Assembly (NCBI RefSeq): GCF_002706375.1
Contig: NZ_CP017706.1
Location: 1,426,001-1,490,000 of the forward strand
Direction: 5' to 3'
DNA: 64,000 bases
DNA from: Lactobacillus amylovorus DSM 20531
GTDB lineage: Bacteria > Bacillota > Bacilli > Lactobacillales > Lactobacillaceae
The position numbers and the translations under genes are program-made. The notes under the pieces were generated by a model that saw only the letters and a list, made by a program, of their open reading frames with translations, had not been told where the DNA came from and made no database searches. Below, one piece after another: positions 6,744-15,275 of the stretch; within the stretch, counting starts at the first letter, position 1, and every line of letters begins with the position of its first letter.

Positions 6744-9290
6744 ATGGCTGCTATTGATAATTTATATGAAGTACTAAAATCAAATGTTGATCAAGAATTA
6801 AATACGGAGGAAATTGCCCGAAAAGTCGGCTTAAGTAGAAGTGTAGTAAGCGGATACTTGGCTCAACTCTATAAAAAGAATTTAGTTACTAAAACTACAG
6901 GAAGACCTGTATATTGGAAAGCATTAAAGCCAAGAACACCTTTTTCGGATTTGATTGGTTATGATGATAGTTTGAAATTAAATATCGAAAAAGCGATGCA
7001 ATCCATTGTATATCCTCCCAATGGCTTTCCCGTTATTATTACGGGTCCAAGTGGTGTAGGGAAGAGCTTCTTAGCTAAGAAAATTTATGAAGAAGCAGTT
7101 TTTTTAGGAAAGATAGATAAAGATAGCCCTTTTGTTACTCTCAACACAGCTGATTATGCAAACAATACGGATTTATTGTCGTCTGTATTGTTTGGCTATA
7201 AAAAAGGGGCCTTTACTGGAGCCGAAAAGGATATGCCTGGGTTATTAGATAAGGCAAATAATGGCTATCTATTCTTAGATGAAGTTCATCGCCTTTCTAA
7301 AACGAATCAAGAAAAACTTTTTTCAGTTTTTGATAATGGTACATTTTATCCACTAGGTGAAGTGAATAAACCACATCACGTTAATATTAGATTGATTTTT
7401 GCCACGACAGAAGATATTTCAAATTACTTATTGAAAACTTTTTTACGTCGTATTCCAATGAGAATTGAACTTTCTAGTTATAAAGAGCGTCCATTATATG
7501 AACGAATTCAGATTGTACTACATTGTCTTCAAACGGAAGCTCAAAAATCAAATGTTACTTATCTGATTAGTCCAAATAAAATAAGTGAAATTGCTAATCA
7601 GGATTATCCTGGAAATATTGGTCAAGTTGCTAATAATATTAAAATGCATTGTTCTAAGGGATTTACAGAAAATGAAGATAAAAAGGAAATACCGCTAGAA
7701 AAAGATTTATCAATTGAAAAAGCAATTAAAGTAGATAAAAATTTTGGTATTAATAATTTTAATATTATTAGTGCAAGTGTTTTTGATGAATTAGAACATG
7801 CACAGGATAAATTGATTGAAGCTTTGAAGCAAGGAAAAACAATAGATGATTGTCAATTAATTGATTTCAATTACTTGCGAAAAATTAAGGATTTCTCTGA
7901 TTCTGCAGTAAATAAGGTCTTGGTTCCGCATTTGAAAAATACTATAAATAAGACACTTAAAGAAACCTATGGTGTTAATTTAAGTCTTAATGAAAATATT
8001 ATTTTTCAATTAAGTTTTGCTTTTAGTTTAGGTAAATTTCAAACAAAACCATTTAAGAATACTGATAAGTTCTTACGCTTAATCAAACACAAATATCCTC
8101 GTTCTTTTTATTTGTATACTAAGTTCTTAGAGAAGATAACTCCTAAGCCAACTGATAGTGACTATCTTTGGTTTTTTATAATGTTTGCAAACGTAGCTAA
8201 AAAAATTGAAGAAGTAGAATATTCGTGTATCTTATTAGCTCATGGAACATCAACTGCAAATAGTATTCAAAAAGTTGTCAATAATTTAGTTAATAATTAT
8301 ATCTTTGAAGCCTTCGATATGCCAATTGATGCAACAGTTAATGATATCAACAAAAAAGTTAAGGAATATTTGGAGAAACAAAATGCTCATGATAAGGGCA
8401 TTCTATTGATCTTTGATATGGGCTCTCTTAATCAGATGTTCACTAAGATAAAGAAATCTTCAAACAAACAGTTATTGGTTATTAACAATCTAACGACATC
8501 TATTGCTTTAGATATTGCAATGCGAGTGGAAAGAAAAGAGCAATTTAATGAAATAGCAGAAAAAGCTGAAAAATATGGACGATATATGGGGGTTCAATAT
8601 TATGAAGGGCTATCTAATAAACGCAATATAATCGTTTCTTGCCTATCAGGTGTTGGCTTATCAAGTGCAATTAAAAAAATTATTCAAACTACATTGTCGA
8701 CTAATAGGCAAATTATTACTATGAATTATCGAAAACTGAGAACAATAGTTGATAATAATAATGAGTCCTTCTTTAAAAATACTGATTTAATAGTTACAAC
8801 AACAAATTTTAAAACAAAATTGTCGTTGCCAATTATCAATATTTATAATGTTTTAGATAAAGTTGGTTTTAATCAATTAAAATCTGATTTACTTGAAATG
8901 GGGGAAGATTCAAAAAATGTTGATAATCTGATGGAAAAGTTTTTGGAATTCTTAACTATTGAAGGCATTAAAGGAAGACTCCAATTTTTGAATCCAAATA
9001 TTGTTATTAATGAAGTACAAAGTGTAGTACAAAAATATCAAGATTACTACAACGTTGGATTCTCAGGTAAATTAAAACTGAATTTATATATGCATTTATC
9101 ATTAATGATCGAAAGAGTTTTATTAAATCAGGGTCAGGGACAAAGAACAGATTTTAAGATCAATGATAAACAAAGAGAGTTTTATTCAGTTTCTAAAACT
9201 ATTTTTAAACCAATTGAAATGAAATATAATATAGACATTACCGAATTTGAAATTTCATTGTTATATGAATTATTAGCAGATTTTATTTAA
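6744..9290 (+). CDS. LevR/ManR-type sigma-54 activator with PTS regulatory domains
   Basis: The 848-aa protein activates sigma-54 polymerase in response to PTS phosphorylation. An N-terminal winged helix (about 10-60) is followed by an AAA+ domain with Walker A ITGPSGVGKSFLAKK near residue 99, the sigma-54 contact loop GAFTGA near 155, and Walker B YLFLDEVHR. Then come a PRD-like region, an EIIA-Man-like domain (CILLAHGTSTANSI), an EIIB-like segment (IIVSCLSGVGLSSAI) and a C-terminal PRD with YMHLSLMIERVL. ATG 6744 is chosen because AAAGGA lies seven bases before it; an upstream GTG at 6723 lacks a site. It diverges from rpoN and almost certainly drives the PTS operon beginning at 9426. Confidence 0.92.
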   Translation: MAAIDNLYEVLKSNVDQELNTEEIARKVGLSRSVVSGYLAQLYKKNLVTKTTGRPVYWKALKPRTPFSDLIGYDDSLKLNIEKAMQSIVYPPNGFPVIITGPSGVGKSFLAKKIYEEAVFLGKIDKDSPFVTLNTADYANNTDLLSSVLFGYKKGAFTGAEKDMPGLLDKANNGYLFLDEVHRLSKTNQEKLFSVFDNGTFYPLGEVNKPHHVNIRLIFATTEDISNYLLKTFLRRIPMRIELSSYKERPLYERIQIVLHCLQTEAQKSNVTYLISPNKISEIANQDYPGNIGQVANNIKMHCSKGFTENEDKKEIPLEKDLSIEKAIKVDKNFGINNFNIISASVFDELEHAQDKLIEALKQGKTIDDCQLIDFNYLRKIKDFSDSAVNKVLVPHLKNTINKTLKETYGVNLSLNENIIFQLSFAFSLGKFQTKPFKNTDKFLRLIKHKYPRSFYLYTKFLEKITPKPTDSDYLWFFIMFANVAKKIEEVEYSCILLAHGTSTANSIQKVVNNLVNNYIFEAFDMPIDATVNDINKKVKEYLEKQNAHDKGILLIFDMGSLNQMFTKIKKSSNKQLLVINNLTTSIALDIAMRVERKEQFNEIAEKAEKYGRYMGVQYYEGLSNKRNIIVSCLSGVGLSSAIKKIIQTTLSTNRQIITMNYRKLRTIVDNNNESFFKNTDLIVTTTNFKTKLSLPIINIYNVLDKVGFNQLKSDLLEMGEDSKNVDNLMEKFLEFLTIEGIKGRLQFLNPNIVINEVQSVVQKYQDYYNVGFSGKLKLNLYMHLSLMIERVLLNQGQGQRTDFKINDKQREFYSVSKTIFKPIEMKYNIDITEFEISLLYELLADFI

Positions 9291-9305
9291 ATAAGAGACT
9301 CTTTT

Positions 9306-9339
9306 AGTGTTTAATAAAAAGTTAAACACTATTTTTTTG
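9306..9339 (+). terminator. Palindrome with T-run after the activator gene
   Basis: AGTGTTTAA-taaaaag-TTAAACACT is a perfect 9-bp stem followed by ATTTTTTT, so it fits a terminator. Its arms are the same nonamer found twice upstream of the activator. It may therefore also be an activator site about 50 bp ahead of the -24 element. Confidence 0.6.
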
Positions 9340-9366
9340 TTTCAAATAAATATTGGTATATGGGGA

Positions 9367-9383
9367 TTGGCACACTTTTTGCT
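9367..9383 (+). promoter_or_regulatory. Sigma-54 (-24/-12) promoter of the amino-sugar PTS operon
   Basis: TTGGCACACTTTTTGCT matches the sigma-54 consensus (TTGGCAC, five bases, TTGCT) exactly. The GG of -24 is at 9369-9370 and the GC of -12 at 9381-9382. It lies 43 bp upstream of the first operon gene, which has a GGGAG ribosome site. Confidence 0.95.
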
Positions 9384-9425
9384 TATATATGTGTGAAAGT
9401 TGAAAAAACTTGAAGGGAGCAAAAA

Positions 9426-10559
9426 ATGATTGTCTTAAAACATGCTCATATTTATACGGGCGAGAATGAATTTAAAGACGGTTTCATTAGGTTTGATAAC
9501 AGAATAAAAGATATTGGACCGATGGATGAATTTACACCAGAAATTGATGATGACATTAAAGATATAGCTGGAGCAATAATTGTCCCAGGATTTATCGATG
9601 TTCACTGTCATGGTGGCTATAACTATGATGTATGGAATGCTAAACCTCAAGAAATTATTAAATTGGCAAATTTATTAGCAAGTAATGAAGGTGTTACTTC
9701 TTGGTTTCCAACAACGATCACACAGAGTTCTAAAAATATTGAACAAGCGATGGTTAATATTAGAAAAGCCCATGACAAAACAAAAATCGTTCAAGGAATT
9801 CACTTGGAAGGGCCATATATTTCAAGAGAATTTAAAGGAGCCCAACCGGAGCAATACATTAGAGATCCAGATATTAATGAATTTAAGCGTTGGATTGATG
9901 CATCGGGTAAATTAGTAAAACTAATTACCATTGCTCCAGAGCTTTCAGGTGCGAGAGAATTTGAAGATTTTTGTATTTTGAATAATATTGTTCCTTCCGG
10001 TGGTCATAGTGATGCAACACGTGAAGAAATGAAAAAATCACATGTTGCTCATATTACCCATTTATACAATGCACAACGAGGAATGAGACACAGAGAACCT
10101 GGAGTTGCCGGACATGCATTGCTTGAAGAAAATATTAATACGGAAATAATTGCTGATGGATTTCATGTATGGCCAGATATGATTAAGTTGGCTTATGAAC
10201 TAAAGGGGCCGCATCATATGGAATTAGTTACTGATGCTATGAGGGCAAAAGGAATGCCTGAAGGAAAATATGATTTAGGTGGACAAACAGTAACTGTTCA
10301 AAATGGTCAAGCAAGAATTCCTGCCGGAAATCTTGCAGGATCTGTTTTGAAATTTAACCAAGCTTTTATTAACATCATTAAATTTACTGGATGTTCAGTT
10401 AATGATGCAGTTCAGATGGCTTCAGTAAACCAAGCACAAGAATTTGGGCTGGAATCTAAAGGAACACTTGAAATTGGTAAAGATGCAGATATGAATATTC
10501 TCGATGGTCAATTGAATCTACTTAATACTTATTCATATGGTCAAAAAATGAAGAAATAA
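9426..10559 (+). CDS. nagA: N-acetylglucosamine-6-phosphate deacetylase-like protein
   Basis: The amidohydrolase-fold enzyme (377 aa) should remove acetate from GlcNAc-6-phosphate or a related phosphorylated amino sugar in the cytoplasm. Family motifs are in order: FIDVHCHGGYNYD (metal His pair), GIHLEGPYIS (metal Glu), GGHSDAT, HLYNAQRGMRHREPG, and VTDAMRAKGM with the catalytic Asp. It is the first gene behind the sigma-54 promoter and is followed after 15 bp by EIIA. A Gln is seen where typical NagA has Met or Phe (HLYNAQ rather than HLFNAM), so the exact substrate could differ. The company of a ChbG-type deacetylase suggests an N-acetylated disaccharide. Confidence 0.85.
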   Translation: MIVLKHAHIYTGENEFKDGFIRFDNRIKDIGPMDEFTPEIDDDIKDIAGAIIVPGFIDVHCHGGYNYDVWNAKPQEIIKLANLLASNEGVTSWFPTTITQSSKNIEQAMVNIRKAHDKTKIVQGIHLEGPYISREFKGAQPEQYIRDPDINEFKRWIDASGKLVKLITIAPELSGAREFEDFCILNNIVPSGGHSDATREEMKKSHVAHITHLYNAQRGMRHREPGVAGHALLEENINTEIIADGFHVWPDMIKLAYELKGPHHMELVTDAMRAKGMPEGKYDLGGQTVTVQNGQARIPAGNLAGSVLKFNQAFINIIKFTGCSVNDAVQMASVNQAQEFGLESKGTLEIGKDADMNILDGQLNLLNTYSYGQKMKK

Positions 10560-10574
10560 AGAGAAAGTGAGACT

Positions 10575-11000
10575 ATGAAAAAATATTTGATTGCTAGTCA
10601 TGGAAAATTGGCAGATGGTTTAAAGAGTTCTATTAAGATTTTAACTGGAAAAACAAATATTCAAACTATCGATGCCTACCTAGATGGCTCAGATAACAAA
10701 AGCAACCTAGATGAAAATTTAGATAAGTTTTTGGATAGTCTGAACAACGATGATTATGGAATCATTTTTACAGACCTATTAGGTGGAAGTGTAAATCGTG
10801 AAGTGATGATGAAAGTAAATGGTGAGTCTAATGTAGTAGTTATCACTTCGGTAAATCTACCAACAGTTATGTCAGTAATTCTTGATACAGAAGAACCAAC
10901 TGAGAAACATCTTCAAAAACTAATTGATCAATCTCAAGTTCAAATTTCAAAGATGCCTAAGAAAGAAAATGTAATTAGTGATGATGATTTCTTATCATAG
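10575..11000 (+). CDS. PTS EIIA component, mannose family
   Basis: This cytoplasmic 141-aa protein accepts phosphate from HPr and passes it to EIIB. The phosphorylatable His lies in LIASHGKLADGLKSS (residue 9), and the family motif IIFTDLLGGSVNREV is present. The C-terminus ends in a charged tail SDDDFLS, strikingly like the tail of the EIIC encoded two genes later. It is the second gene of the sigma-54 operon, with a good GAAAGTGAG site. Confidence 0.9.
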   Translation: MKKYLIASHGKLADGLKSSIKILTGKTNIQTIDAYLDGSDNKSNLDENLDKFLDSLNNDDYGIIFTDLLGGSVNREVMMKVNGESNVVVITSVNLPTVMSVILDTEEPTEKHLQKLIDQSQVQISKMPKKENVISDDDFLS

Positions 11001-11025
11001 CTAAATGTCAAAGGAGGAAAATACA

Positions 11026-11517
11026 ATGATTAAGATGTTGAGAGTTGACGAAAGATTAATTCACGGGCAAGTAGCTGTTGTCTGGTCAAAGGCATTAAGT
11101 ATAACTCATATCATTGTTGCAAATGATGATGTTGTTAATAATGACTTGCAGGTCACTTCGATGAAAATGGCTGTACCAGATAACATTAAATTTATTGCTA
11201 GAAGTGTAAAAGACAGTATCAAAATTTTGAATAATCCTAAAGCTCAAGCTCTGTCAATGATGGTTGTTGTTCGTAACTTTAAAGATGCCGAAGAAATTGC
11301 TAAAAATGTTTCAGGAATTGAACAAATTAATGTAGGCAATTATGGCTTGCTGCCAGTTAACCAACATGGCAAACCACAAAAAAAGATTGATGCAACTGTA
11401 GAAGTTGATGAAGATGATATGAAGTATATCAAGGAGATTGCTCAATTAGATATTCCATTTGATTCACAATTAACACCTGATTCTCCAAAGAAGAACTTTA
11501 AGAAAATCTATGAATAA
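11026..11517 (+). CDS. PTS EIIB component, mannose family
   Basis: The 163-aa protein transfers phosphate to the incoming sugar. It carries the classical RVDERLIHGQVAVVW motif, whose His is the phosphorylation site. Start ATG 11026 is preferred because AAAGGAGG lies just before it; an in-frame ATG at 11005 lies upstream of that site. Later residues (MVVVRNFKDAEEIAKNV, INVGNYGL) fit the mannose/sorbose EIIB family. It sits between EIIA and EIIC in the operon. Confidence 0.92.
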   Translation: MIKMLRVDERLIHGQVAVVWSKALSITHIIVANDDVVNNDLQVTSMKMAVPDNIKFIARSVKDSIKILNNPKAQALSMMVVVRNFKDAEEIAKNVSGIEQINVGNYGLLPVNQHGKPQKKIDATVEVDEDDMKYIKEIAQLDIPFDSQLTPDSPKKNFKKIYE

Positions 11518-11539
11518 CAGAATGGAGATGTAAGTAATT

Positions 11540-12355
11540 ATGTTAGAAAAAGCGTTGATAGTAGCGATTGCATACTACTTAATTTATTACATTAATCAAA
11601 GTATTGGTTTGTGGCAGTTTAATAGACCAATTATCGTTGGACCAATTATAGGATTACTCTTAGGTGATTTGAGAACGGGAATTATTCTTGGTGGTACATT
11701 TGAATCGGTATTCTTAGGTGTTATTGCTGTTGGTGGTGCTATTCCTGCTGATGCTTTGGTTGGATCTACAATCGGTACAGCCACAGCTATTTTAACGGGA
11801 GCTTCAAATGCAAAAGCTTTGGCGATTGCTGTTCCTGTTGCTGCATTAGCTATTATTACTTTGCAGATTACTTATAGCTACATGGCTTTGTTCCTTCCAA
11901 AACTTGATAATTACGCTAAGAAAGGCGACGAAAAAGGTATCACCAGATGGCATATCGGCATGGGTTTTATGACCCCTGCATTAAACACAATTGCTATTTT
12001 CTTTGCACTTTACCTTGGTACAGATGCAATTAAGGAATTCTTAGCTGTATTGCCTAAATTTGTTTCTCAAGGATTCATTGCCGCAGGGAAGATGCTACCA
12101 GCTGTAGGTTTTGCGATGCTTCTTAATATGTTATTTAAGAAGAAGTACTTTATTTGGTTCTTTGTTGGCTTTGCATTAGTTGTTTACTTGAAATTACCAA
12201 ACTTAGCTGTTGCTTTGTTTGCCACCGCCATTGCATTTTTGATGTATGATGTTGCTTCAAAATCAATTAGCAAAAATGTTGAAGATACAAGTCAAAGTGG
12301 TAAAACATCAAAATCAGAGTCTAAAGAGCAAGAAGAGGAGGACTTCTTATCATGA
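11540..12355 (+). CDS. PTS EIIC component, mannose/sorbose family
   Basis: This 271-aa integral membrane subunit forms the sugar channel with EIID. It has about seven hydrophobic segments, with the family block GGTFESVFLGVIAVGGAIPAD near residue 55 onward. The C-terminal 30 residues are hydrophilic and acidic, rich in Ser, Lys and Glu, and end EEEDFLS, resembling the EIIA tail. The stop overlaps the EIID start (ATGA at 12352), indicating translational coupling. Confidence 0.92.
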   Translation: MLEKALIVAIAYYLIYYINQSIGLWQFNRPIIVGPIIGLLLGDLRTGIILGGTFESVFLGVIAVGGAIPADALVGSTIGTATAILTGASNAKALAIAVPVAALAIITLQITYSYMALFLPKLDNYAKKGDEKGITRWHIGMGFMTPALNTIAIFFALYLGTDAIKEFLAVLPKFVSQGFIAAGKMLPAVGFAMLLNMLFKKKYFIWFFVGFALVVYLKLPNLAVALFATAIAFLMYDVASKSISKNVEDTSQSGKTSKSESKEQEEEDFLS

Positions 12356-13200
12356 GTGAGAATGAAACATTAGTTAAGAAAAATAAAAAGTCTGCATTAT
12401 CACAAGACGACAAGCATATGCTGAAGAGCATGTTCTGGAGATCATGGTTACTCTTTAGTTCATTCACAATGGTTAAAATGCAGGGTTATGGATTTGAATG
12501 GTCAATGTTTCCTGCAATCAATAGATTCTATAAGGGTCGTAAAGAAGAACGAAGAAAAGCTATTGTAAGACACTCAAGTTTCTTTAATTGTACTTATGAA
12601 ACAGCTCCATTTATTATGGGATTATCTGCAGCTATGGAAAAAGAAAACGCAAATAATCCAGACTTTGACCCTGAATCTATTAATGCTTTGAAAGCTTCTC
12701 TGATGGGTCCACTTTCAGGAATTGGTGACTCTATTTTCTGGGGAACTTTAAGATTAATTGCTGCTGGTATTGCGATTCCACTTGCAATGCAAGGAAATAT
12801 TTTAGCCCCATTCCTGTTTCTTTTAATTTATGAAGTTCCATCTATTATTACCCGTTGGCAGATGTTAAAGATTGGTTATACTTCAGGCGAAAAATTTATT
12901 ACTAAATCATCAAAATCAGGTTTAATTAGTAAGATTACAGATTTAGCTACTGTTATCGGGATGATGATGATTGGCGCAATGACGGCAAGTTCTGTAACAA
13001 TCAGTACTCCTCTCAAATGGGCTATGAAAGGTGCAACTTTGAATGTACAAAAGATCTTGGATGGCATTATGCCAGGTCTTCTTCCCTTAGTTGTAACCTT
13101 AGTTGTATTTGCCTTGATTAGAAAGAGAGTAAAGGCTATTTGGTTGCTGTTTGGTGTAATCGCTGTAGGTATTTTAGGTGCATTGATTGGTATCTTTTAA
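12352..13200 (+). CDS. PTS EIID component, mannose family
   Basis: The 282-aa partner of EIIC is unique to mannose-type PTS. It has the characteristic MFWRSWLLFSSFTMVKMQGYGF opening block (residues 24 onward), a middle FNCTYETAPFIMGL region, and MGPLSGIGDSIFWGT. Hydrophobic segments lie mainly in the C-terminal half. It overlaps EIIC by four bases and is followed after 22 bp by the ChbG gene. The system transports an unidentified sugar, presumably N-acetylated, judging by the two deacetylases in the operon. Confidence 0.93.
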   Translation: MSENETLVKKNKKSALSQDDKHMLKSMFWRSWLLFSSFTMVKMQGYGFEWSMFPAINRFYKGRKEERRKAIVRHSSFFNCTYETAPFIMGLSAAMEKENANNPDFDPESINALKASLMGPLSGIGDSIFWGTLRLIAAGIAIPLAMQGNILAPFLFLLIYEVPSIITRWQMLKIGYTSGEKFITKSSKSGLISKITDLATVIGMMMIGAMTASSVTISTPLKWAMKGATLNVQKILDGIMPGLLPLVVTLVVFALIRKRVKAIWLLFGVIAVGILGALIGIF

Positions 13201-13222
13201 AGAGAGGAAGAGTGTGTAACAT

Positions 13223-14011
13223 ATGACGAAGAAGGTAATAATTAATGCTGACGATTTTGGCATGTCAGAAGCTTATAATTATGGTGTAATAAAAGCTTTA
13301 AGAGATGGTGTTGCATCTTCAACAACAATTATGGTTAATCAGCCAGCTGCTGAACATGCGGTGTCATTGCTTAAAGAAGTGCCAGGAACTTATGTGGGTT
13401 TGCATGTTAATTTAACTACAGGAAGTCCTGTTTCAGATCCTGATAAAATTCCGTCATTAGTCAAGCCAAATGGTGAATATATTGGTTCAAAAGACTTCAA
13501 GACGCATAAGAAACAATTTGTTTATAAAGACTGCTACATTGAGACTAAAGCACAAGTTGAAAGATTTAGAGAGTTATTTGGATATTACCCAACTCATATT
13601 GAACCTCACTCAGCAATGGATGATCAATCGAATAAAGCATTGATTGATGTCGCAAAAGAATACGGTCTTCACTATGACGTGGAATATAAAGGAGAATTTG
13701 TTCAACCTTCAGCTGATAAATATCTTCAAGTTGAAGAAAAATTGACACCGAAAGTTGGCGAAATTATTAATAGAGGTGCAAGACCTGAAGACTTTTTCAA
13801 CGATAGTTATGATTTGTTGAAAGACCAAGATGACGGTTTAGTAACTGCTTTACACTTCCACCCAGGCTTTGTAGACGCTTATATTCTTGATCATTCGACT
13901 TTAACTTTACCAAGAACTCGTGATTTACAATGTTTGTGTTCTGAAAGTTTGAAAGGGTGGTTGAAAGATCATAATTTTGAAACCATTAATTATGGTGATT
14001 TAAAGAAATAA
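13223..14011 (+). CDS. ChbG/YdjC-family carbohydrate deacetylase
   Basis: The 262-aa enzyme belongs to the YdjC family. These are metal-dependent deacetylases acting on chitooligosaccharides, diacetylchitobiose-phosphate or related sugars. The N-terminal INADDFGMSEAYNYG block carries the catalytic and metal Asp residues; HIEPHSAMDD supplies metal-binding His; ALHFHPGF is a conserved late block. It is the last gene of the sigma-54 operon. Together with the NagA-like protein it suggests that a diacetylated disaccharide phosphate is deacetylated in two steps; no glycosidase gene is present in the operon to cleave it. Confidence 0.87.
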   Translation: MTKKVIINADDFGMSEAYNYGVIKALRDGVASSTTIMVNQPAAEHAVSLLKEVPGTYVGLHVNLTTGSPVSDPDKIPSLVKPNGEYIGSKDFKTHKKQFVYKDCYIETKAQVERFRELFGYYPTHIEPHSAMDDQSNKALIDVAKEYGLHYDVEYKGEFVQPSADKYLQVEEKLTPKVGEIINRGARPEDFFNDSYDLLKDQDDGLVTALHFHPGFVDAYILDHSTLTLPRTRDLQCLCSESLKGWLKDHNFETINYGDLKK

Positions 14012-14091
14012 AGCTTAAAAATATATTCCTTTCCCCCTCTCTTTATGAACGAAATTTGAATAATAAGTAACTTAAATAAATAGTGTGTTTT

Positions 14092-14182
14092 GAACTGAAA
14101 CCTAAAAATGAGATAGTTTACAACACAGGATTAATAGAGGCTTAATTTCGATATTCTTGCGGAGTTAAGCCTTTTAATCTGC
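14092..14182 (-). pseudogene. 3' end of an IS3-family transposase (relic)
   Basis: On the minus strand this reads RLKGLTPQEYRN and then a stop, the C-terminal block of IS3/IS150-group OrfB proteins. CAA has become TAA compared with the other relics. The IS end sequence (CCTAAAAATGAGATAGTTTA) follows. Similar relics lie at 17553-17640 and 30467-30625. Confidence 0.65.
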
Positions 14183-14374
14183 TCTCTTTATCAATTAGTT
14201 TTGGCCGAATACATCAAGGCTAATAAGGATACTCTTGATTAAATACAAGCCCAAATGAAAGATACGGTATTGCGCAACGCCATTGCTTGGAGTAACGCTT
14301 CGCCTCAAGATGTGAGGCAGCGGTGGGGCGCTGGCGGATTTGTGTGGTTTGTGTGGGGGCGCTGGGTAAATTGA
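14183..14374 (+). pseudogene. Degenerate copy of the ORF at 17685-18077
   Basis: About 120 bp closely match 17920-18060 (LYQLxLAEYIKANKDTLD, then a stop codon where the other copy has GAA for Glu). Reading on gives QAQMKDTVLRNAIAWSNAS, again parallel to the other copy. The 5' end abuts an IS3 relic. It is a broken paralogue of unknown function. Confidence 0.6.
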
Positions 14375-14404
14375 ATGCTTGAATTAATTATGTATAATGT
14401 ATGT

Positions 14405-14497
14405 TAGGAATCAGCGCTAATGACGTTGGTCAACAAGGCTTCGTGCTAAGTTGATTCAGGTTTTAAGCATCATGCACTTATGTGTGTGATGCTTTTC
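14405..14497 (+). ncRNA. Candidate small RNA of about 90 nt
   Basis: A good promoter (TTGAAT 14371-14376, 16-bp spacer, TATAAT 14393-14398) faces a hairpin AAGCATCA...TGATGCTT with TTTT at its end near 14497. There is no sizeable ORF. The middle has its own possible stem (GGTCAAC/GTTGATT). The partner or function is unknown. Confidence 0.4.
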
Positions 14498-14607
14498 TCA
14501 TCTCTATAGGAAGTTAGAGAAAGATGATTGGACGGTGATGGGGATTCTAGTCTTGTTGATGTGAGGCTAGAATTGTTATGTTGCATGAATCGCATAATGT
14601 TTATTGG

Positions 14608-14686
14608 TATAATTTATGTGTTTGTTAAGTCGTAGATGTAGGTGGCTCCGGCAATCTCCTTGGTTGAGGTTGGTGGGGCTTTTTTG
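14608..14686 (+). ncRNA. Candidate small RNA, second member of the 3554 family
   Basis: The extended -10 TGGTATAAT (TATAAT 14608-14613) is followed by TTTATGTGTTTGTTAAG and a hairpin GGCTCCGGCAATCTC / GAGGTTGGTGGGGCT (G-T pairs, two mismatches) ending in six T. Layout and sequence parallel 3554-3619. It lies 35 bp before the truncated membrane gene at 14721, so it may alternatively be an attenuated leader of that gene. Confidence 0.4.
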
Positions 14687-14720
14687 GTGTGAATATTCCA
14701 AATTAATGTGAATAGAAAAT

Positions 14721-15275
14721 ATGAGTATTAAGTATATAAAGTGTGTTGCAAATTACTTTAAAACCGCATTTTTTAAAATTCAGTCGATTACGATTTCGTC
14801 GGTATTAATATTTTTAAGTGCATATGTAAGTGGTAATGAATGGGTAAATAAATGGCCACATAAGGCAATGCCTGAATTTCCATATTTTGGCAAATTAAGT
14901 ATTGCTTTATCTATCATAGTATTGCTTTTTTGGATTGCTTCTACACACTTATTTTCTTTAATGAGATTTTTCGTAGTAAATGAAATAGATACATTTTTAA
15001 CTTCCTTGTTTATTGTTTCCGCTACAGACATTTGGATTTTAAGTTTCTCAAATAACAAAGTTAAGTCAGCTGTAATAGTAATTACACTTGTGACAGGGAT
15101 TATAATTTGCTACCGAATTAAAAGAATTTATGATATATCGATTTCAAATGAAGTACTTGAGTCTAACAAAGCATCAAATTCCTTAGTTGATTTACGTGAT
15201 TTATATAATAAAAGTAATGTTACGCAAAATGAACATGGCGAAACTTTGAGACTGTCAAATCTTTTGTGTAAATAG
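14721..15275 (+). pseudogene. Membrane protein fragment, truncated by IS256-like DNA
   Basis: The frame encodes about 176 native residues with four hydrophobic segments (roughly 20-38, 55-75, 88-106, 114-130), then a hydrophilic helix. The final RLSNLLCK and stop are read from the IS end GAGACTGTCAAAT starting at 15248. The native protein was therefore longer and has lost its C-terminal part. Small membrane N-termini of this sort precede ATPase domains in several defence proteins, but nothing here proves that. No ribosome site of note is seen before ATG 14721. Confidence 0.55.
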
